Assembly (NCBI GenBank): GCA_902532525.1
Contig: CACAIK010000006.1
Span: 1-64,000, forward strand
Direction: 5' to 3'
DNA from: an uncultured Pelagibacteraceae bacterium
GTDB taxonomy: Bacteria; Pseudomonadota; Alphaproteobacteria; Pelagibacterales; Pelagibacteraceae
DNA length: 64,000 bases
This document shows, in pieces, positions 42,414 through 53,853 of the stretch (positions are counted from its first letter, which is position 1; each line of letters begins with the position of its first letter). Made by a program: the position numbers and the translations under genes. The notes below the pieces were generated by a model. That model was not told the origin of the DNA and did no database searches. It saw nothing but the letters and a program-made list of their open reading frames with translations.

Positions 42414-44986
42414 TAAATAAGATTATCATCTAATTTAATAGCAGAAACTACTTTTTCATCACCAGTCAGTTTAATTATTCTAACACCTTGCGTATTACGA
42501 CCAGCTATTCTTATTTCTTTAACAGCTGTTCTTATTACTCTACCTTTGTTTGTTGAAATTAATATTTGATCTCCTTCAAAAACAGGAAAAGATGAGGAAA
42601 CATTCCCGTTTCTTTGTGAATTTACAATACCAATAATTCCCTTTCCTCCTCTATTTGTAACTCTATAATCATAATGAGATGTTCTCTTGCCATAACCATT
42701 TTCTGTGATTGACAGTATGAATTTTTCTTTAGCTTTAATTTCTGATTTTTGGTCTTTAGTTTTTGCTTTCTTATTTGAATCATGATCAATAATAGACAGA
42801 GATACAATAGTATCATTTTCTGCTAAATTGATACCTCTTATTCCTTTTGATGATCTACCTTTAAAAACTCTAAGTTTTTTCGACTCAAACCTAATACATT
42901 TACCTAATTTAGTACTTAAAATTATATCCTGATCATCTCTACAAATTTTAACACCAATAATTTTATCATTACCGTCGAGCTTCATTGCAATTTTACCTGA
43001 AGCATTAATTGAGGTAAAATCTTCAAGATTATTCTTTCTAATTTTTCCTTCACTAGTTGCAAAAATGATATGCATATCTTTTGTATCAACGTCGCTGTCA
43101 GGAAACGGCATAATTGAACTAATTGATTGATGATTTTTTAAAGGAAGAATATTAAATAAAGACTTACCTTTTGATGCGGCTGATCCTTCTGGAATTTTCC
43201 AAGCTTTAACTTTATATGCTAATCCTTCTGTAGAGAAAAATAGAACAGATGTGTGAGTATTTACTGATAATGTTTGTACTACAGAGTCTTCGTCTCTTGT
43301 CTTAATCCCTGTTTTGCCCTTTCCACCTCTTTTCTGTTGTTTGACATTACTTAAGGCACCTCTTTTAATGTATCCTTGTAAAGTAATTGTAATTATTACA
43401 GACTCTTTTTGAATAGTTTCTTCAATATTATAGTTTAAAACAGCGTCTATGATCTGCGTTCTTCTTGGAGATGAAAATTTCTCTTTAATTTGAGATAACT
43501 CATTACTAATTACTTTTAATAGTTCACTTTTAGAATTTATTATTTTTTTATACTTCGTAATCAATTCAGATAATTTTTTTATCTCTTCTTCAATTTCATT
43601 AATTCCAAGAGCAGTTAATTTTTGTAATCTAAGTTCTAATATTGATGTAACTTGAGTTTCAGATAAGTTGTAAGATCCTTTATAATTTTTACTGTCAACT
43701 AATTTAATTAATTTTGCAGATTTTGTTATTTTCCATTTTGTTTTAATTAGCGTATTTTTTGCTTCTTCTGGATTTTTAGAAGATCTAATAATTTTTATTA
43801 CTTTATCAATATTTTCTACACTAACAGATAAACCAAGTAAAACATGAACACGATCTTCAGCTTTTTTTAAATCGTATTTAGTTTTTTTAATAACTACATC
43901 TTCTCTAAATTTTAAAAAGTTCTCTAAGAAATCTTTTAATGAACATGTTTTAGGTTTGTTATCAACAATTGCTAATGAATTAAAACCAAATGAAGTTTCA
44001 ATGGATGTATATTTATAAAGTTGTCTTTTTATTGTCTCGGGCTCAACACTTCTTCTAAGATCGATAGCAACTCTTATACCTTCTCTATTAGATTCATCTC
44101 TTATATCACTTATACCCTCAATCTTTTTATCTCTAACTAATTCTGCAATTTTTTCATTTAAATTAGATTTATTTACTTGATAAGGTATTGAGGTAATTAC
44201 CAATCTATCTTTACCATTTTTAAGATTTTCAACATTTATTTCACCTCTAATTTTAAAAGAACCTCTACCTGTTTTGTATCCTTCTCGAATAATATCTTTA
44301 CCGATAATAACTCCTCCTGTTGGAAAATCAGGGCCAGGTATATGCTTCATTAACTCTTTAACTTTAATATCTTTATTTTTAATAAGAGCTAAAGTTCCGT
44401 CAATTATTTCACCAAGATTATGTGGTGGTATACTAGTTGCCATACCAACAGCAATACCTCCAGCTCCATTTACCAAAAGATTAGGATATTGAGCTGGCAG
44501 CACTGTAGGTTCTTGCTCAGTTTCGTCGTAGTTACTTTTAAATGAGACAGTATTTTTTTCTATATCATCAATCAAAAATTGAGATATTTTTGCAAGTTTT
44601 GTTTCTGTATACCTCATTGCTGCAGGTGGATCTCCATCTATTGAACCAAAATTACCCTGACCATCAATAAGTGGAAGACTCATTGAGAAATCTTGAACCA
44701 TTCTAACTAAAGCATCATACACGGCTTGATCACCATGCGGATGATATTTACCAATTACATCTCCAACAATTCTTGCAGATTTTCTAAATTGTTTTGTCCA
44801 ATCGAAACCACCTTTGTGCATTGCATATAAAATTCTTCTGTGAACAGGTTTAAGTCCGTCTCTTATGTCGGGTAATGCCCTACTAATTATTACGCTCATG
44901 GCGTAAGATAGATATGATGAACTCATTTCATCATACATTGAAATTGGTTTGATATTTAAATCTTTAGTTACTTCGTTTTTTTGCAT
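42413..44986 (-). CDS. gyrA: DNA gyrase subunit A
   Basis: Breaks and rejoins DNA to introduce negative supercoils together with GyrB. The 857-residue protein has catalytic Tyr126 in [10 protein letters not shown], the winged-helix [17 protein letters not shown] (79-95), and a C-terminal six-blade DNA-wrapping domain with the GyrA-box-like [13 protein letters not shown]. The residue matching E. coli Ser83 in the quinolone region is Gln87. A lysine-rich insertion ([16 protein letters not shown]) lies within the C-terminal domain. ssb lies four bases upstream and coaD follows with one base overlap. Confidence 0.97.
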   Translation of the reverse strand: MQKNEVTKDLNIKPISMYDEMSSSYLSYAMSVIISRALPDIRDGLKPVHRRILYAMHKGGFDWTKQFRKSARIVGDVIGKYHPHGDQAVYDALVRMVQDFSMSLPLIDGQGNFGSIDGDPPAAMRYTETKLAKISQFLIDDIEKNTVSFKSNYDETEQEPTVLPAQYPNLLVNGAGGIAVGMATSIPPHNLGEIIDGTLALIKNKDIKVKELMKHIPGPDFPTGGVIIGKDIIREGYKTGRGSFKIRGEINVENLKNGKDRLVITSIPYQVNKSNLNEKIAELVRDKKIEGISDIRDESNREGIRVAIDLRRSVEPETIKRQLYKYTSIETSFGFNSLAIVDNKPKTCSLKDFLENFLKFREDVVIKKTKYDLKKAEDRVHVLLGLSVSVENIDKVIKIIRSSKNPEEAKNTLIKTKWKITKSAKLIKLVDSKNYKGSYNLSETQVTSILELRLQKLTALGINEIEEEIKKLSELITKYKKIINSKSELLKVISNELSQIKEKFSSPRRTQIIDAVLNYNIEETIQKESVIITITLQGYIKRGALSNVKQQKRGGKGKTGIKTRDEDSVVQTLSVNTHTSVLFFSTEGLAYKVKAWKIPEGSAASKGKSLFNILPLKNHQSISSIMPFPDSDVDTKDMHIIFATSEGKIRKNNLEDFTSINASGKIAMKLDGNDKIIGVKICRDDQDIILSTKLGKCIRFESKKLRVFKGRSSKGIRGINLAENDTIVSLSIIDHDSNKKAKTKDQKSEIKAKEKFILSITENGYGKRTSHYDYRVTNRGGKGIIGIVNSQRNGNVSSSFPVFEGDQILISTNKGRVIRTAVKEIRIAGRNTQGVRIIKLTGDEKVVSAIKLDDNLI

Positions 44987-44990
44987 TTAT

Positions 44991-45437
44991 TTAGAAAGGG
45001 ATATCATCGTCCAACTCGTTTTGAGCCATAGAACTATCATCAAAACTTTGTTTGCTATCTTGAGATGGAATTGAATTTTGATTTCCTCCACCTAACATTG
45101 TTAATGATGAATTGTATCCTTGAATTAAAATTTCAGTAGAATATTTATCCTGACCTGATTGTTCATCTTTCCATTTTCTAGTAGTCAGTTGTCCTTCAAC
45201 GTATACTTGTGCTCCTTTTTTTAAATATTGTTGAACTACATTTACTAGTCCTTCATTGAAAACAACTACTCTATGCCATTCAGTTTTTTCTTTTTTTTCA
45301 CCGGTATTTTTATCTTTCCATGATTGACTAGTAGCTAGGCTTAATCTTGCTACACTTTTACCGTTAACCATTTGTTTAATTTCTGGATCTGCGCCTAATC
45401 GACCGATTAAAAGTACTTTATTTAAGCTTCCTGCCAT
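44991..45437 (-). CDS. ssb: Single-stranded DNA-binding protein
   Basis: Coats single-stranded DNA in replication and repair. The 148-residue protein has the OB fold ([19 protein letters not shown], then [11 protein letters not shown] and [13 protein letters not shown]), a glutamine/serine linker, and the acidic tip LDDDIPF that binds partner proteins. It heads a leftward run with gyrA four bases downstream and is divergent from uvrA, the classic ssb-uvrA pair. Confidence 0.97.
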   Translation of the reverse strand: MAGSLNKVLLIGRLGADPEIKQMVNGKSVARLSLATSQSWKDKNTGEKKEKTEWHRVVVFNEGLVNVVQQYLKKGAQVYVEGQLTTRKWKDEQSGQDKYSTEILIQGYNSSLTMLGGGNQNSIPSQDSKQSFDDSSMAQNELDDDIPF

Positions 45438-45454
45438 AATATTTATATATTTGA

Positions 45455-45472
45455 AATGTTATTTATAACATT
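45455..45472. promoter_or_regulatory. Inverted repeat between ssb and uvrA, possible operator
   Basis: AATGTTAT-TT-ATAACATT: two perfect 8-base arms, centred in the 80-base gap between the divergent ssb and uvrA genes, about where the ssb -35/-10 would lie. It is not a LexA box of the alphaproteobacterial GTTC-N7-GTTC type. In DNA this AT-rich such repeats also occur by chance, so the assignment is tentative. Confidence 0.25.
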
Positions 45473-45517
45473 AATAGGCTTGAATATTAATTTTATTAAT
45501 CTAAAGCAACTAAAATT

Positions 45518-48394
45518 ATGCTTAAAAAGATACTTATTAAGGGTGCAAAAGAGCACAATTTAAAGAATATTTCACTAGAGATTCCTAAAGACAAATTTGT
45601 TGTGATAACGGGTCTATCTGGGTCAGGAAAATCATCATTAGCATTCGATACTGTCTACGCAGAAGGTCAAAGACGATATGTTGAAAGTTTATCTGCATAC
45701 GCAAGACAGTTTTTAGACAAAATGAAAAAACCAAATGTAGATTTAATCGAAGGTTTGAGTCCAGCAATTTCAATAGAACAAAAAAATACTTCTAAAAATC
45801 CAAGATCAACAGTTGCAACTGTAACCGAAATATACGATTACATGAGAGTACTTTATGCAAGAGCTGGAATACCCTACTCTCCATTTACAGGTAAACCAAT
45901 TACTTCTCAAACTATTAGTCAAATTGTTGATAAGATTAAAGAATTACCAAAAAAATCTACCATATATTTATACGCTCCAGTCGTAAGAGGACGTAAGGGT
46001 GAATATAAAAAAGATATATTAGGATATAAAAAAAGAGGATTTAGAAAAATTAAAGTTGATGACCAATTGTATGATATTGAAAGTATTCCAGAATTAAATA
46101 AAAAACTTAAACACGATATTTCAATTTTAGTTGATAGAATTGTAATAAATTCCTCATTAGGAAACAGATTAGCTGAAAGTGTTGAAACAGCTGTTAATTT
46201 AGCAAATGGATTACTTTTCGTTGAATACGAAAATGAAACACTTCCAAAAAAATACAGAAAAATTGAAAAATTAATTTTCTCAACAAAATTTGCTTGTCCC
46301 GAAAGTGGTTTTACTATTGAAGAAATTGAACCAAGACTTTTTTCATTCAACAGTCCTTATGGAGCTTGTGAAGAATGCGAAGGTATTGGTATGAAATTAA
46401 ATGTTGATCCTAATTTAGTTGTTCCAAATGAAAAAAAATCTATAGCAGATGGTGCTATAGAACCTTGGGCAAAATCTTCATCAATGTATTACGCTCAAAC
46501 ATTAGCATCCCTATCTAAACATTATGGATTTTCATTAGATGATAAATGGTCAAAACTACCAAAAAAAATTAAGGATGTAATTTTATATGGATCTGATGAT
46601 GAGGAAATCAAATTTACTTATGATGATGGTTATGAAAAATATTCGCACAAAAAAACCTTTGAGGGTGTAGTCAATAATTTAGAGAGAAGATATTTAGAAA
46701 CAGATAGTGATTGGAAAAGAGAAGAAATTGCTCAATATCAATCTGATACAAAATGTGAAAGATGCAATGGTTATCGGTTAAAAGATGAAGCTCTATGCGT
46801 TAAAATAAATGAATTAAACATAAGCCAAGTTACAGAAAAATCAATTTTTGATGCTAAGGAATGGTTTAGATCTTTAGAAGTTAAATTAGACAAAAGACAA
46901 ATTAAAATTGCTCAACATATATTAAAAGAAATTAATGAACGTTTGGATTTTCTTTTGAATGTTGGTCTTGATTATTTAACTTTATCTAGAGAGTCTGGAA
47001 CATTATCTGGTGGTGAAGCACAAAGGATTAGACTAGCTTCACAAATTGGATCAGGCTTAACTGGAGTTCTATACGTCTTAGATGAGCCATCTATTGGTTT
47101 ACATCAAAAAGATAATGTTAAGCTTATAGATGCATTAAAAAGATTAAGAGACCTAGGTAATACTGTTATTGTTGTTGAGCACGATACAGAGACAATGGAA
47201 AATGCTGATCATATAATAGATTTAGGACCTGAAGCTGGAAATAAAGGTGGAGAAATTGTTGCTGAAGGTACATATGAGCAAATTTTAAAAAATGACAAAA
47301 GTATTACTGGAAGATATTTATCAAATAAGAGTTTCATACCTATTCCAAAAAATAGAAGACTTGCAAAAAATGGTAGATTTTTAGAAATCAATGGTGCATC
47401 TGGAAATAATTTAAATAACGTAAATTTAAAAATACCTTTAGGTAGTTTCACTTGTGTTACTGGTGTATCTGGAAGTGGTAAATCTACTTTGATACTTCAA
47501 ACTTTATACAATGCATTAAATCTTACTTTGAATAATAATAAGTCTAGAAAAATTCCTCAGCCATTTAGAGGATTTAAAGGAATAGAATTAATTGATAAAG
47601 TTATAGATATTGATCAATCACCTATTGGTAGAACTCCTAGATCAAATCCTGCTACATATACTGGAGCTTTTGGTCCAATAAGAGACTGGTTTACCAATTT
47701 ACCTGAAGCAAAAAGTAGAGGCTATAAACCTGGAAGATTTTCTTTCAATGTAAAGGGTGGAAGATGTGAAGCATGTGAAGGAGATGGTGTAATTACTTAC
47801 GAAATGCACTTTCTTCCTGATGTTTACATAACATGCGATGAATGCAAAGGCACTAGATACAACAGAGAAACATTAGAGATTAAATTCAAAGATAAGAGTA
47901 TTGCAGATGTTTTAAATATGACTGTTGATGAAGGATGTGAGTATTTTGAAAATATTTCAAACATCAAAACTAAACTTCTAACGTTAAAGAAAGTTGGTCT
48001 TGGCTACATAAAAATTGGTCAGCAAGCTACAACTCTTTCCGGAGGAGAGGCTCAGCGTATTAAGCTTGCTAAAGAATTATCTAAAAGGTCTACAGGAAGA
48101 ACAATGTATATATTAGATGAACCAACTACTGGATTACATCAACATGATATAAAAAAACTTTTGGAAATATTGCACACCTTTGTTGCAACTGGTAATTCTG
48201 TTGTAGTTATAGAGCATAATTTAGATGTTATTAAAACTGCCGATTATATTGTAGATATGGGACCCGAGGGCGGTGTAAAAGGTGGAAATATCATTGCTGA
48301 AGGCAAGCCCGAGGAAGTTGCTAAAGTAAAAGATAGTTATACAGGTAAATTTTTAAAGCCTTTATTAGATACGAAATTTAAAAAAACTGCTTAA
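45518..48394 (+). CDS. uvrA: Excinuclease ABC subunit A
   Basis: Damage-recognition ATPase of nucleotide excision repair. The 958-residue protein has two ABC modules: Walker [10 protein letters not shown] near 33-41 and GVSGSGKST near 649, with two LSGGEAQRI signatures and [10 protein letters not shown]. The C-terminal zinc finger keeps all four cysteines ([18 protein letters not shown]). The first zinc module reads CPESG, so one cysteine is Ser, a variant I believe common in alphaproteobacteria. It is divergent from ssb. Confidence 0.98.
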   Translation: MLKKILIKGAKEHNLKNISLEIPKDKFVVITGLSGSGKSSLAFDTVYAEGQRRYVESLSAYARQFLDKMKKPNVDLIEGLSPAISIEQKNTSKNPRSTVATVTEIYDYMRVLYARAGIPYSPFTGKPITSQTISQIVDKIKELPKKSTIYLYAPVVRGRKGEYKKDILGYKKRGFRKIKVDDQLYDIESIPELNKKLKHDISILVDRIVINSSLGNRLAESVETAVNLANGLLFVEYENETLPKKYRKIEKLIFSTKFACPESGFTIEEIEPRLFSFNSPYGACEECEGIGMKLNVDPNLVVPNEKKSIADGAIEPWAKSSSMYYAQTLASLSKHYGFSLDDKWSKLPKKIKDVILYGSDDEEIKFTYDDGYEKYSHKKTFEGVVNNLERRYLETDSDWKREEIAQYQSDTKCERCNGYRLKDEALCVKINELNISQVTEKSIFDAKEWFRSLEVKLDKRQIKIAQHILKEINERLDFLLNVGLDYLTLSRESGTLSGGEAQRIRLASQIGSGLTGVLYVLDEPSIGLHQKDNVKLIDALKRLRDLGNTVIVVEHDTETMENADHIIDLGPEAGNKGGEIVAEGTYEQILKNDKSITGRYLSNKSFIPIPKNRRLAKNGRFLEINGASGNNLNNVNLKIPLGSFTCVTGVSGSGKSTLILQTLYNALNLTLNNNKSRKIPQPFRGFKGIELIDKVIDIDQSPIGRTPRSNPATYTGAFGPIRDWFTNLPEAKSRGYKPGRFSFNVKGGRCEACEGDGVITYEMHFLPDVYITCDECKGTRYNRETLEIKFKDKSIADVLNMTVDEGCEYFENISNIKTKLLTLKKVGLGYIKIGQQATTLSGGEAQRIKLAKELSKRSTGRTMYILDEPTTGLHQHDIKKLLEILHTFVATGNSVVVIEHNLDVIKTADYIVDMGPEGGVKGGNIIAEGKPEEVAKVKDSYTGKFLKPLLDTKFKKTA

Positions 48395-48429
48395 TCTTTA
48401 TAGAAAAATAATATAAAATAATACAAGAG

Positions 48430-49032
48430 ATGACTTCTATATTACAATCATTATCAAAGACTGTTCATTTATCATTGGCCATTGCAATATTACTATTCAT
48501 TGGTCTTTACATAGGTAATGGTGGATTTGATTTTGATGTTTTATTTTGGAGCTGGTTATTAAGATACGTACATGTAACTGTAAGTATTATGTGGATTGGT
48601 TTACTGTGGTATTTCAATTTTGTTCAAATTCCTAACATGGCTAAAATTCCAGACGAACAAAAACCAGCAATAGGCAAGTTTATAGCCCCTGCAGCATTAT
48701 TTTGGTTTAGATGGGCAGCATTATTTACAATCATATCAGGATTATTATTAGCCTATTTTAATGGATACGTTCATCAAGCGATGACATTAGGAATTGGATC
48801 AGGTGGCGGAAAAAATACTGCTATAGGAATTGGAATGTGGTTAGGATTAATAATGGCATTCAATGTTTGGTTTGTTATATGGCCAAATCAAAAAAGAGCT
48901 TTAGGTATGGTAGAGTGTGAACCTGAAGTTAAAGCTAAATCAGCAAAAACTGCAATGCTGTTTTCTAGAACAAACACACTTTTATCATTACCAATGTTAT
49001 TAACAATGGTAGCGGCACAAAATCTTTATTAA
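48430..49032 (+). CDS. PuuD/urate-oxidase N-terminal-like membrane protein
   Basis: A 200-residue inner membrane protein with about five segments. LLRYVHVTVSIMWIGLLWYFNF near 43-64 and VIWPNQKRALG near 150 match the membrane domain found in PuuD-type urate hydroxylases. The C-terminal cytochrome c domain of full-length PuuD (CxxCH) is absent, so it may be only a heme-membrane module with another role. Several His (VH) residues could bind heme b. Function unknown. It follows uvrA by 35 bases and is convergent with secF. Confidence 0.7.
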   Translation: MTSILQSLSKTVHLSLAIAILLFIGLYIGNGGFDFDVLFWSWLLRYVHVTVSIMWIGLLWYFNFVQIPNMAKIPDEQKPAIGKFIAPAALFWFRWAALFTIISGLLLAYFNGYVHQAMTLGIGSGGGKNTAIGIGMWLGLIMAFNVWFVIWPNQKRALGMVECEPEVKAKSAKTAMLFSRTNTLLSLPMLLTMVAAQNLY

Positions 49033-49926
49033 TTATTCTTTTTCTTCCTTAACAATCGTCCTTTGGCTAACTTTTAAAGAAACCAACACTGGGTTTGCAA
49101 TATAAATAGATGAATAAGTTCCAAAAATTACTCCCAAAATCATTGCTAATGAAAATCCTTTTAATATTTCTCCACCAAAAATAAATATAGATAAAAGTGC
49201 CAGCAATGTAGTAACTGAAGTTATTATTGTTCGTGATAAAGTTTCATTTATTGAGATATTTGTTAGTTCAAATATTTTAACATTTGCATATTTACGCAAA
49301 TTTTCTCTAACTCTATCGAATATTACAACTGTATCATTCATTGAATATCCAACTATTGTTAATACAGCTGCAACGATAGAAAGATTGATTTCTAATGAAA
49401 ATACAGAAAATACTCCTAATGTAATTATAACGTCGTGAAATAAAGCTAAAATAGCTCCAAGACTAAATTGCCACTCAAATCTAACCCAAATATACAAAAG
49501 CATAGCTGCCAATGATAAAGCTATCGCTATTACACCTGATCTCAAAAGTTCTGCACTAACTTTTGGACCAACATTTTCTACCCTTCTAAAATCAACCGTA
49601 CCTATAGAATTTGACAGTTTTGTTTTTATCTCTTCTATAAACTTTGGATCATTTGAATTTTGCTTTTCAAATTTTACTACAAAATCTGTTTCATTGCCGA
49701 AATTTTTCACTGAAACATCACCAAGATTCATTTGATTAAAACTATCTCTTATTTTTGTAATATTAGCAGAAGATTTATTAGTCCTTAATTCTATTAAAGT
49801 ACCTCCTTTAAAATCGACACCAAAATTCAATCCTTTAAAAACTAAGAAAACTAAGGAAGAAATAATTAAGATTCCTGAAAGTATATTAAAACTTTTATAA
49901 AACTTATTAAAATAAATTGTTTTCAT
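49033..49926 (-). CDS. secF: Protein translocase subunit SecF
   Basis: Works with SecD to pull exported proteins across the membrane using the proton gradient. The 297-residue protein has six membrane segments, a DFKGGTLIELR stretch after the first, and the RND-type VGYSMNDTVVIFDRVRENLRK motif in the middle. It overlaps secD by one base, the normal yajC-secD-secF order. It is the last gene of a run that may extend back to dgt. Confidence 0.97.
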   Translation of the reverse strand: MKTIYFNKFYKSFNILSGILIISSLVFLVFKGLNFGVDFKGGTLIELRTNKSSANITKIRDSFNQMNLGDVSVKNFGNETDFVVKFEKQNSNDPKFIEEIKTKLSNSIGTVDFRRVENVGPKVSAELLRSGVIAIALSLAAMLLYIWVRFEWQFSLGAILALFHDVIITLGVFSVFSLEINLSIVAAVLTIVGYSMNDTVVIFDRVRENLRKYANVKIFELTNISINETLSRTIITSVTTLLALLSIFIFGGEILKGFSLAMILGVIFGTYSSIYIANPVLVSLKVSQRTIVKEEKE

Positions 49927-51479
49927 TATATTAGTTTTTCCTTGTGTTTATTTTTGATGACATAAAAAGCAGTAATCAAACGAGCAATGAAATAAACAGA
50001 AAATAATGTTGTGAGTATTCCAATTCCTAAAGTTATGGAAAATCCTTTTATAGGTCCAGATCCCATGAAGAAAAGAATTACTGCAGCAATTAAAGTTGTG
50101 ATATTAGCATCTAAAATTGTAGTTCTTGATTTTGTGTAACCAGAATCAAATGCTATAATTGAATTATTTTCATTTTTTAATTCTTCTTTAATTCTCTCAA
50201 AGATTAATACATTTGCATCAACAGCCATACCTACTGTTAATATAATTCCTGCAATACCAGGTAATGTAAGAGTAGCTTCAAATAAAGTTAGAATTCCAAC
50301 TAATAAAAATAAATTAGATATTAAGGCTAAGTTAGCAATTAATCCAAAAAACCTATATTTATAAAACATAAAAGCTACAACTAAGATAAATCCTATAATC
50401 AATGACATAATTCCTGCATTAATTGAGTCTTTGCCAAGGTCAGGACCTACAGTTCTTTCCTCAATAATATTAAGTGGCGCAGGTAAAGCTCCAGATCTTA
50501 ATAATAAAGCTAAATCTGTTGCTGATTGAAATGTAAAGTCTCCAGAAATTTGACCATTTCCACCTACTATTGGCTCTTGAACTGTTGGTGAACTAATTAT
50601 TTTACCATCTAAAATAATCGCCAAACTTTTACCAACTCCTGATGAAGTGGCTTTACCAAATTTTCTTGCTCCAACTCTATCTAATGAGAATGAAACAACT
50701 GTTTGATTGGTTTGATTATTCATTGTGGGTTTAGCATCAACTAAATTATCACCACTTATTATAATTCTCTTACTTACAATAGCTTCTCTGTCACCACTTT
50801 CATATTGGAGTAACTCTGTTCCAAAGGATTGCTCTTGATTAGTAGCAACAAATTGAAAAGTTAAGTTTGCAGTTTTTCCTAACAATGATTTAATTCTTCC
50901 TGGATCGTCGAGGCCAGGTAATTCTACCAATATTCTATCATTTCCTCTTTTAAGAATATTAGGTTCATTAGTGCCAACTTCATCAACTCTTCTTCTAACA
51001 GTTTCAATTGCTTGATCTAAAGACGAATTTTTTAATAACACCAGTCCGTAATCAGAATAAGTTAATTTGAATGAGTTATCCTCATTTTCAATATCAAATT
51101 CATGTGATTTAAATTGCTGAAAATATGTATTAATCTCACTCTTATCATCATCTAGAAGCGATAATACTTCTTCTTTTTTCGTAATATTTACATCAAAAAA
51201 TATTGATTGGTCTTTGATTGAGAAATTTCTAATTTTAATATTTTTATCTTTAAAAAATTTTTTTAACTCCAAAACTTTACTTTGAAGTCTTTGGACAATT
51301 ACAGGATTGTTATCAATTTCTAATAATAAATAAGAACCACCTTGTAGATCTAATCCTAATTTTATATTTTTGGAGAAAAATTCATCGTCAACTTTTGTAA
51401 AGTTTGAAATAGTAAAATAGGAAATTATAAGTGTAAAAATTAAAACACTAAAAACTCTTAATTTAGAAAAATATAACAC
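49926..51479 (-). CDS. secD: Protein translocase subunit SecD
   Basis: Partner of SecF. The 517-residue protein has one N-terminal anchor, a large periplasmic region with LGLDLQGGSYLLLEID near 42-57, DQAIETVRRRVDEVGTNEP and LVELPGLDDPGRI. Five C-terminal membrane segments contain TVGMAVDANVLIFERIKEEL, the conserved Asp motif for proton coupling. It overlaps secF by one base and lies 12 bases after yajC. Confidence 0.97.
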   Translation of the reverse strand: MLYFSKLRVFSVLIFTLIISYFTISNFTKVDDEFFSKNIKLGLDLQGGSYLLLEIDNNPVIVQRLQSKVLELKKFFKDKNIKIRNFSIKDQSIFFDVNITKKEEVLSLLDDDKSEINTYFQQFKSHEFDIENEDNSFKLTYSDYGLVLLKNSSLDQAIETVRRRVDEVGTNEPNILKRGNDRILVELPGLDDPGRIKSLLGKTANLTFQFVATNQEQSFGTELLQYESGDREAIVSKRIIISGDNLVDAKPTMNNQTNQTVVSFSLDRVGARKFGKATSSGVGKSLAIILDGKIISSPTVQEPIVGGNGQISGDFTFQSATDLALLLRSGALPAPLNIIEERTVGPDLGKDSINAGIMSLIIGFILVVAFMFYKYRFFGLIANLALISNLFLLVGILTLFEATLTLPGIAGIILTVGMAVDANVLIFERIKEELKNENNSIIAFDSGYTKSRTTILDANITTLIAAVILFFMGSGPIKGFSITLGIGILTTLFSVYFIARLITAFYVIKNKHKEKLI

Positions 51480-51491
51480 TTTAAGAAGTTA

Positions 51492-51776
51492 TTATTTTTT
51501 TGGTTCAGCTTTAGTAACTAATCCTTGTATTCCTGTAGCTCGAACAATTTCAACTTTAACATTATCAGCTATCATAACTTCTACTTTTTCATTATCGATA
51601 ACTCTTTCTACAGTGCCAACGATACCACCAGAAGTAATAACTTTATCTCCACGCTTTAAAGCTTCAACCATAGCCTTGTGTTCTTTAACTTTCTTTTGCT
51701 GGGGTCTAATTAAGAAAAAGTAAAATATTACGAATATTAAAATTAGGGGTATAAATTGTCCAATTCCTGCGTCCAT
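51492..51776 (-). CDS. yajC: Preprotein translocase accessory subunit YajC
   Basis: A 94-residue single-pass membrane protein that associates with SecDF. An N-terminal hydrophobic helix (LILIFVIFYFFLIRPQQKK) is followed by MVEALKRGDKVITSGGIVGTV, the family signature. It is separated from serS by 57 bases; the surE, pcm and LysM/M23 genes that often lie there in alphaproteobacteria are absent. Confidence 0.96.
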   Translation of the reverse strand: MDAGIGQFIPLILIFVIFYFFLIRPQQKKVKEHKAMVEALKRGDKVITSGGIVGTVERVIDNEKVEVMIADNVKVEIVRATGIQGLVTKAEPKK

Positions 51777-51833
51777 GTTAAGTCCTTAAAAAGTTAACGA
51801 TTATTTATACTATATACTTTTAGAAGACAACTC

Positions 51834-53093
51834 TTAATTGATACCTATTTTCTCCATATTGTTCATATATGGTCTTAGTTTTTCAGGAATAGTTATTGAA
51901 CCATCCTCAGTTTGATAATTTTCTAATATCGCAATTAAAGTTCTACCAACGGCAAGTCCGCTCCCATTTAAAGTACCCACAAATTCATTTTCGTTATTAT
52001 TATTTTTATATCTAGCTTTCATTCTTTTAGCCTGAAATGTTCCACATGAAGAACAGCTTGATATTTCTCTATATTTATTTTCAGATGGAAGCCAAACCTC
52101 TATGTCATAAGTTTTTTCTGCACTAAAACCCATATCACCAGTGCTTAAAATAATTTTTCTGTAAGGTAATTGTAAATCATCTAAAATTTTAGTTGCACAA
52201 TTAGTCATTCTCTCTAGTTCTTCAATGCATTTATTATTTTCTACAATACTGACTAATTCAACTTTATAAAATTGATGTTGTCTAATCATGCCCTTTGTAT
52301 CTTTACCATAACTTCCTGCTTCTTTTCTAAAACAAGGTGTTGATGCAACTAATCTCATTGGCAATGATTTTAAATTTAATATCTGATTTTTAACCATATT
52401 AGTTAATATTACCTCAGCAGTAGGTATTAAAAACTTTCTATCATTTTTATCATCAAACTTAATTTCGAATTGATCATTTTCAAATTTGGGCAATTGGCCA
52501 GTTCCAAACATAGTGTTGTCTGTAGCCATTAAAGGTGGAGAGATTTCGGTATAGCCATTATTATTGACATGTGTATCAATCATAAAATTAGAAATTGCTC
52601 TTTCTAATGATGCTAATTTGTCTTTAACAAAAACAAATCTTGATCCAGTTGTTTTTGTTGCTAAATCAAAATCTAACATATTCAGTTTTTCACCAATTTC
52701 ATAATGAGATTTTGGTTTAAAACTCATTTCTTTAATTTCACCAGATTTTACAACCTCTTTATTACTATTTTCATCCTTACCTACGGGAACATCATTCAAT
52801 GGTAAATTAGGAATATTACTTAATATCTGATCAAGTTGGTCTTTAACATTTTTTTGATTTTTACTTAAATCATCTATTTTATTTGAAATTTCTTTAGACT
52901 TTTCAAAAAGGGTTACGTCTTTAGATTTAGAAATAGATTTTTTTTCCATTTCTAATTTTTCTTTTTCTTGAATTAATTTTCTATTTTCTTCATCGAGATT
53001 TAGTATTTGATCAAAGTCTACGTCAACGTTTCGACTTTTAATTGTATTTTTAAAAGTATCGATATCTTTTCTAATATCTTTAATATTGTGCAT
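51834..53093 (-). CDS. serS: Seryl-tRNA synthetase
   Basis: Charges tRNA-Ser. The 419-residue class II enzyme has the long antiparallel coiled coil at about 25-105 (rich in Lys/Glu), then the catalytic domain: TAEVILTN, CFRKEAGSYGKDTKGMIRQHQF (motif 2), and NGSGLAVGRTLIAILEN (motif 3). One cognate tRNA-Ser (UGA) lies elsewhere in the window at 36137. It overlaps tatC by 14 bases. Confidence 0.97.
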   Translation of the reverse strand: MHNIKDIRKDIDTFKNTIKSRNVDVDFDQILNLDEENRKLIQEKEKLEMEKKSISKSKDVTLFEKSKEISNKIDDLSKNQKNVKDQLDQILSNIPNLPLNDVPVGKDENSNKEVVKSGEIKEMSFKPKSHYEIGEKLNMLDFDLATKTTGSRFVFVKDKLASLERAISNFMIDTHVNNNGYTEISPPLMATDNTMFGTGQLPKFENDQFEIKFDDKNDRKFLIPTAEVILTNMVKNQILNLKSLPMRLVASTPCFRKEAGSYGKDTKGMIRQHQFYKVELVSIVENNKCIEELERMTNCATKILDDLQLPYRKIILSTGDMGFSAEKTYDIEVWLPSENKYREISSCSSCGTFQAKRMKARYKNNNNENEFVGTLNGSGLAVGRTLIAILENYQTEDGSITIPEKLRPYMNNMEKIGIN

Positions 53094-53853
53094 TTCTCTC
53101 TTGAGCTTTCTTTTCGATAATATTTACAGAAAAAATTGATAATTCATATAAAATTAACAAAGGTATTGCTAAACCTATTTGCGTAATTGGATCTGGTGGA
53201 GTTAATATTGCAGCAGCAGCAAATATTATTACAACGAAATATTTTCTTCTTTCTCTTAAATAAGTTGAATTTACAACTCCTATTCTTGCAAGCAAACTTA
53301 ATACAACTGGTAGCTGAAAACTTAATCCAAATGCAAAAATTAATTTCATCACAAGAGATAAGTATTCATTTACTTTAGCTTCTAATTGAATCGGTAAGCT
53401 AGTCCCAAGTCCTGCACTTTCAAATGATAAAAAGAATTTAAATGCTAGTGGCATAATTAGATAATAAACAAGCATACCTCCTAGTAAAAAAAGTATTGGT
53501 GTAATTACTAAGTAAGGCATAATTGCTTTCTTTTCATGGGTGTATAATCCTGGTGCAATAAATTTCCAAATTTGAATAAGGATATATGGACTGGTCACAA
53601 AGAAAGCAGCAAAAAAAGAAACTTTAAGATATGTTAAAAATGTTTCTTGAAGAGCGGTAAAGATTAATCTTCTATCAACATTATCATCCTTTACAGCATT
53701 AGCGTAAGGTTCAACTAAAAATCCATATATGTATTCAGAAAAATAGTAACAAACCACAAATAATACTGCTAAGAAGATAAATGAATTTATTAGTCTTTGT
53801 CTTAATTCAGTAAGATGACTTATAAAACCTGTTTCTTTTTTTTTAGCTGTCAT
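53080..53853 (-). CDS. tatC: Sec-independent protein translocase TatC
   Basis: Receptor for twin-arginine signal peptides in the inner membrane. The 257-residue protein has six segments. HLTELRQRLINSFIFL near the N-terminus, LQETFLTYLKVSFFAAFF and the FGLSFQLPVVL segment are conserved. It overlaps tatB by 11 bases. A plausible substrate in this window is the M48 lipoprotein protease at 39297. Confidence 0.96.
   Translation of the reverse strand: MTAKKKETGFISHLTELRQRLINSFIFLAVLFVVCYYFSEYIYGFLVEPYANAVKDDNVDRRLIFTALQETFLTYLKVSFFAAFFVTSPYILIQIWKFIAPGLYTHEKKAIMPYLVITPILFLLGGMLVYYLIMPLAFKFFLSFESAGLGTSLPIQLEAKVNEYLSLVMKLIFAFGLSFQLPVVLSLLARIGVVNSTYLRERRKYFVVIIFAAAAILTPPDPITQIGLAIPLLILYELSIFSVNIIEKKAQERNAQY

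Noticed and set aside
45518..48394. UvrA first zinc module missing one cysteine (CPESG)
   Set aside because: I believe this variant is widespread in alphaproteobacterial UvrA, so it is probably not a defect.
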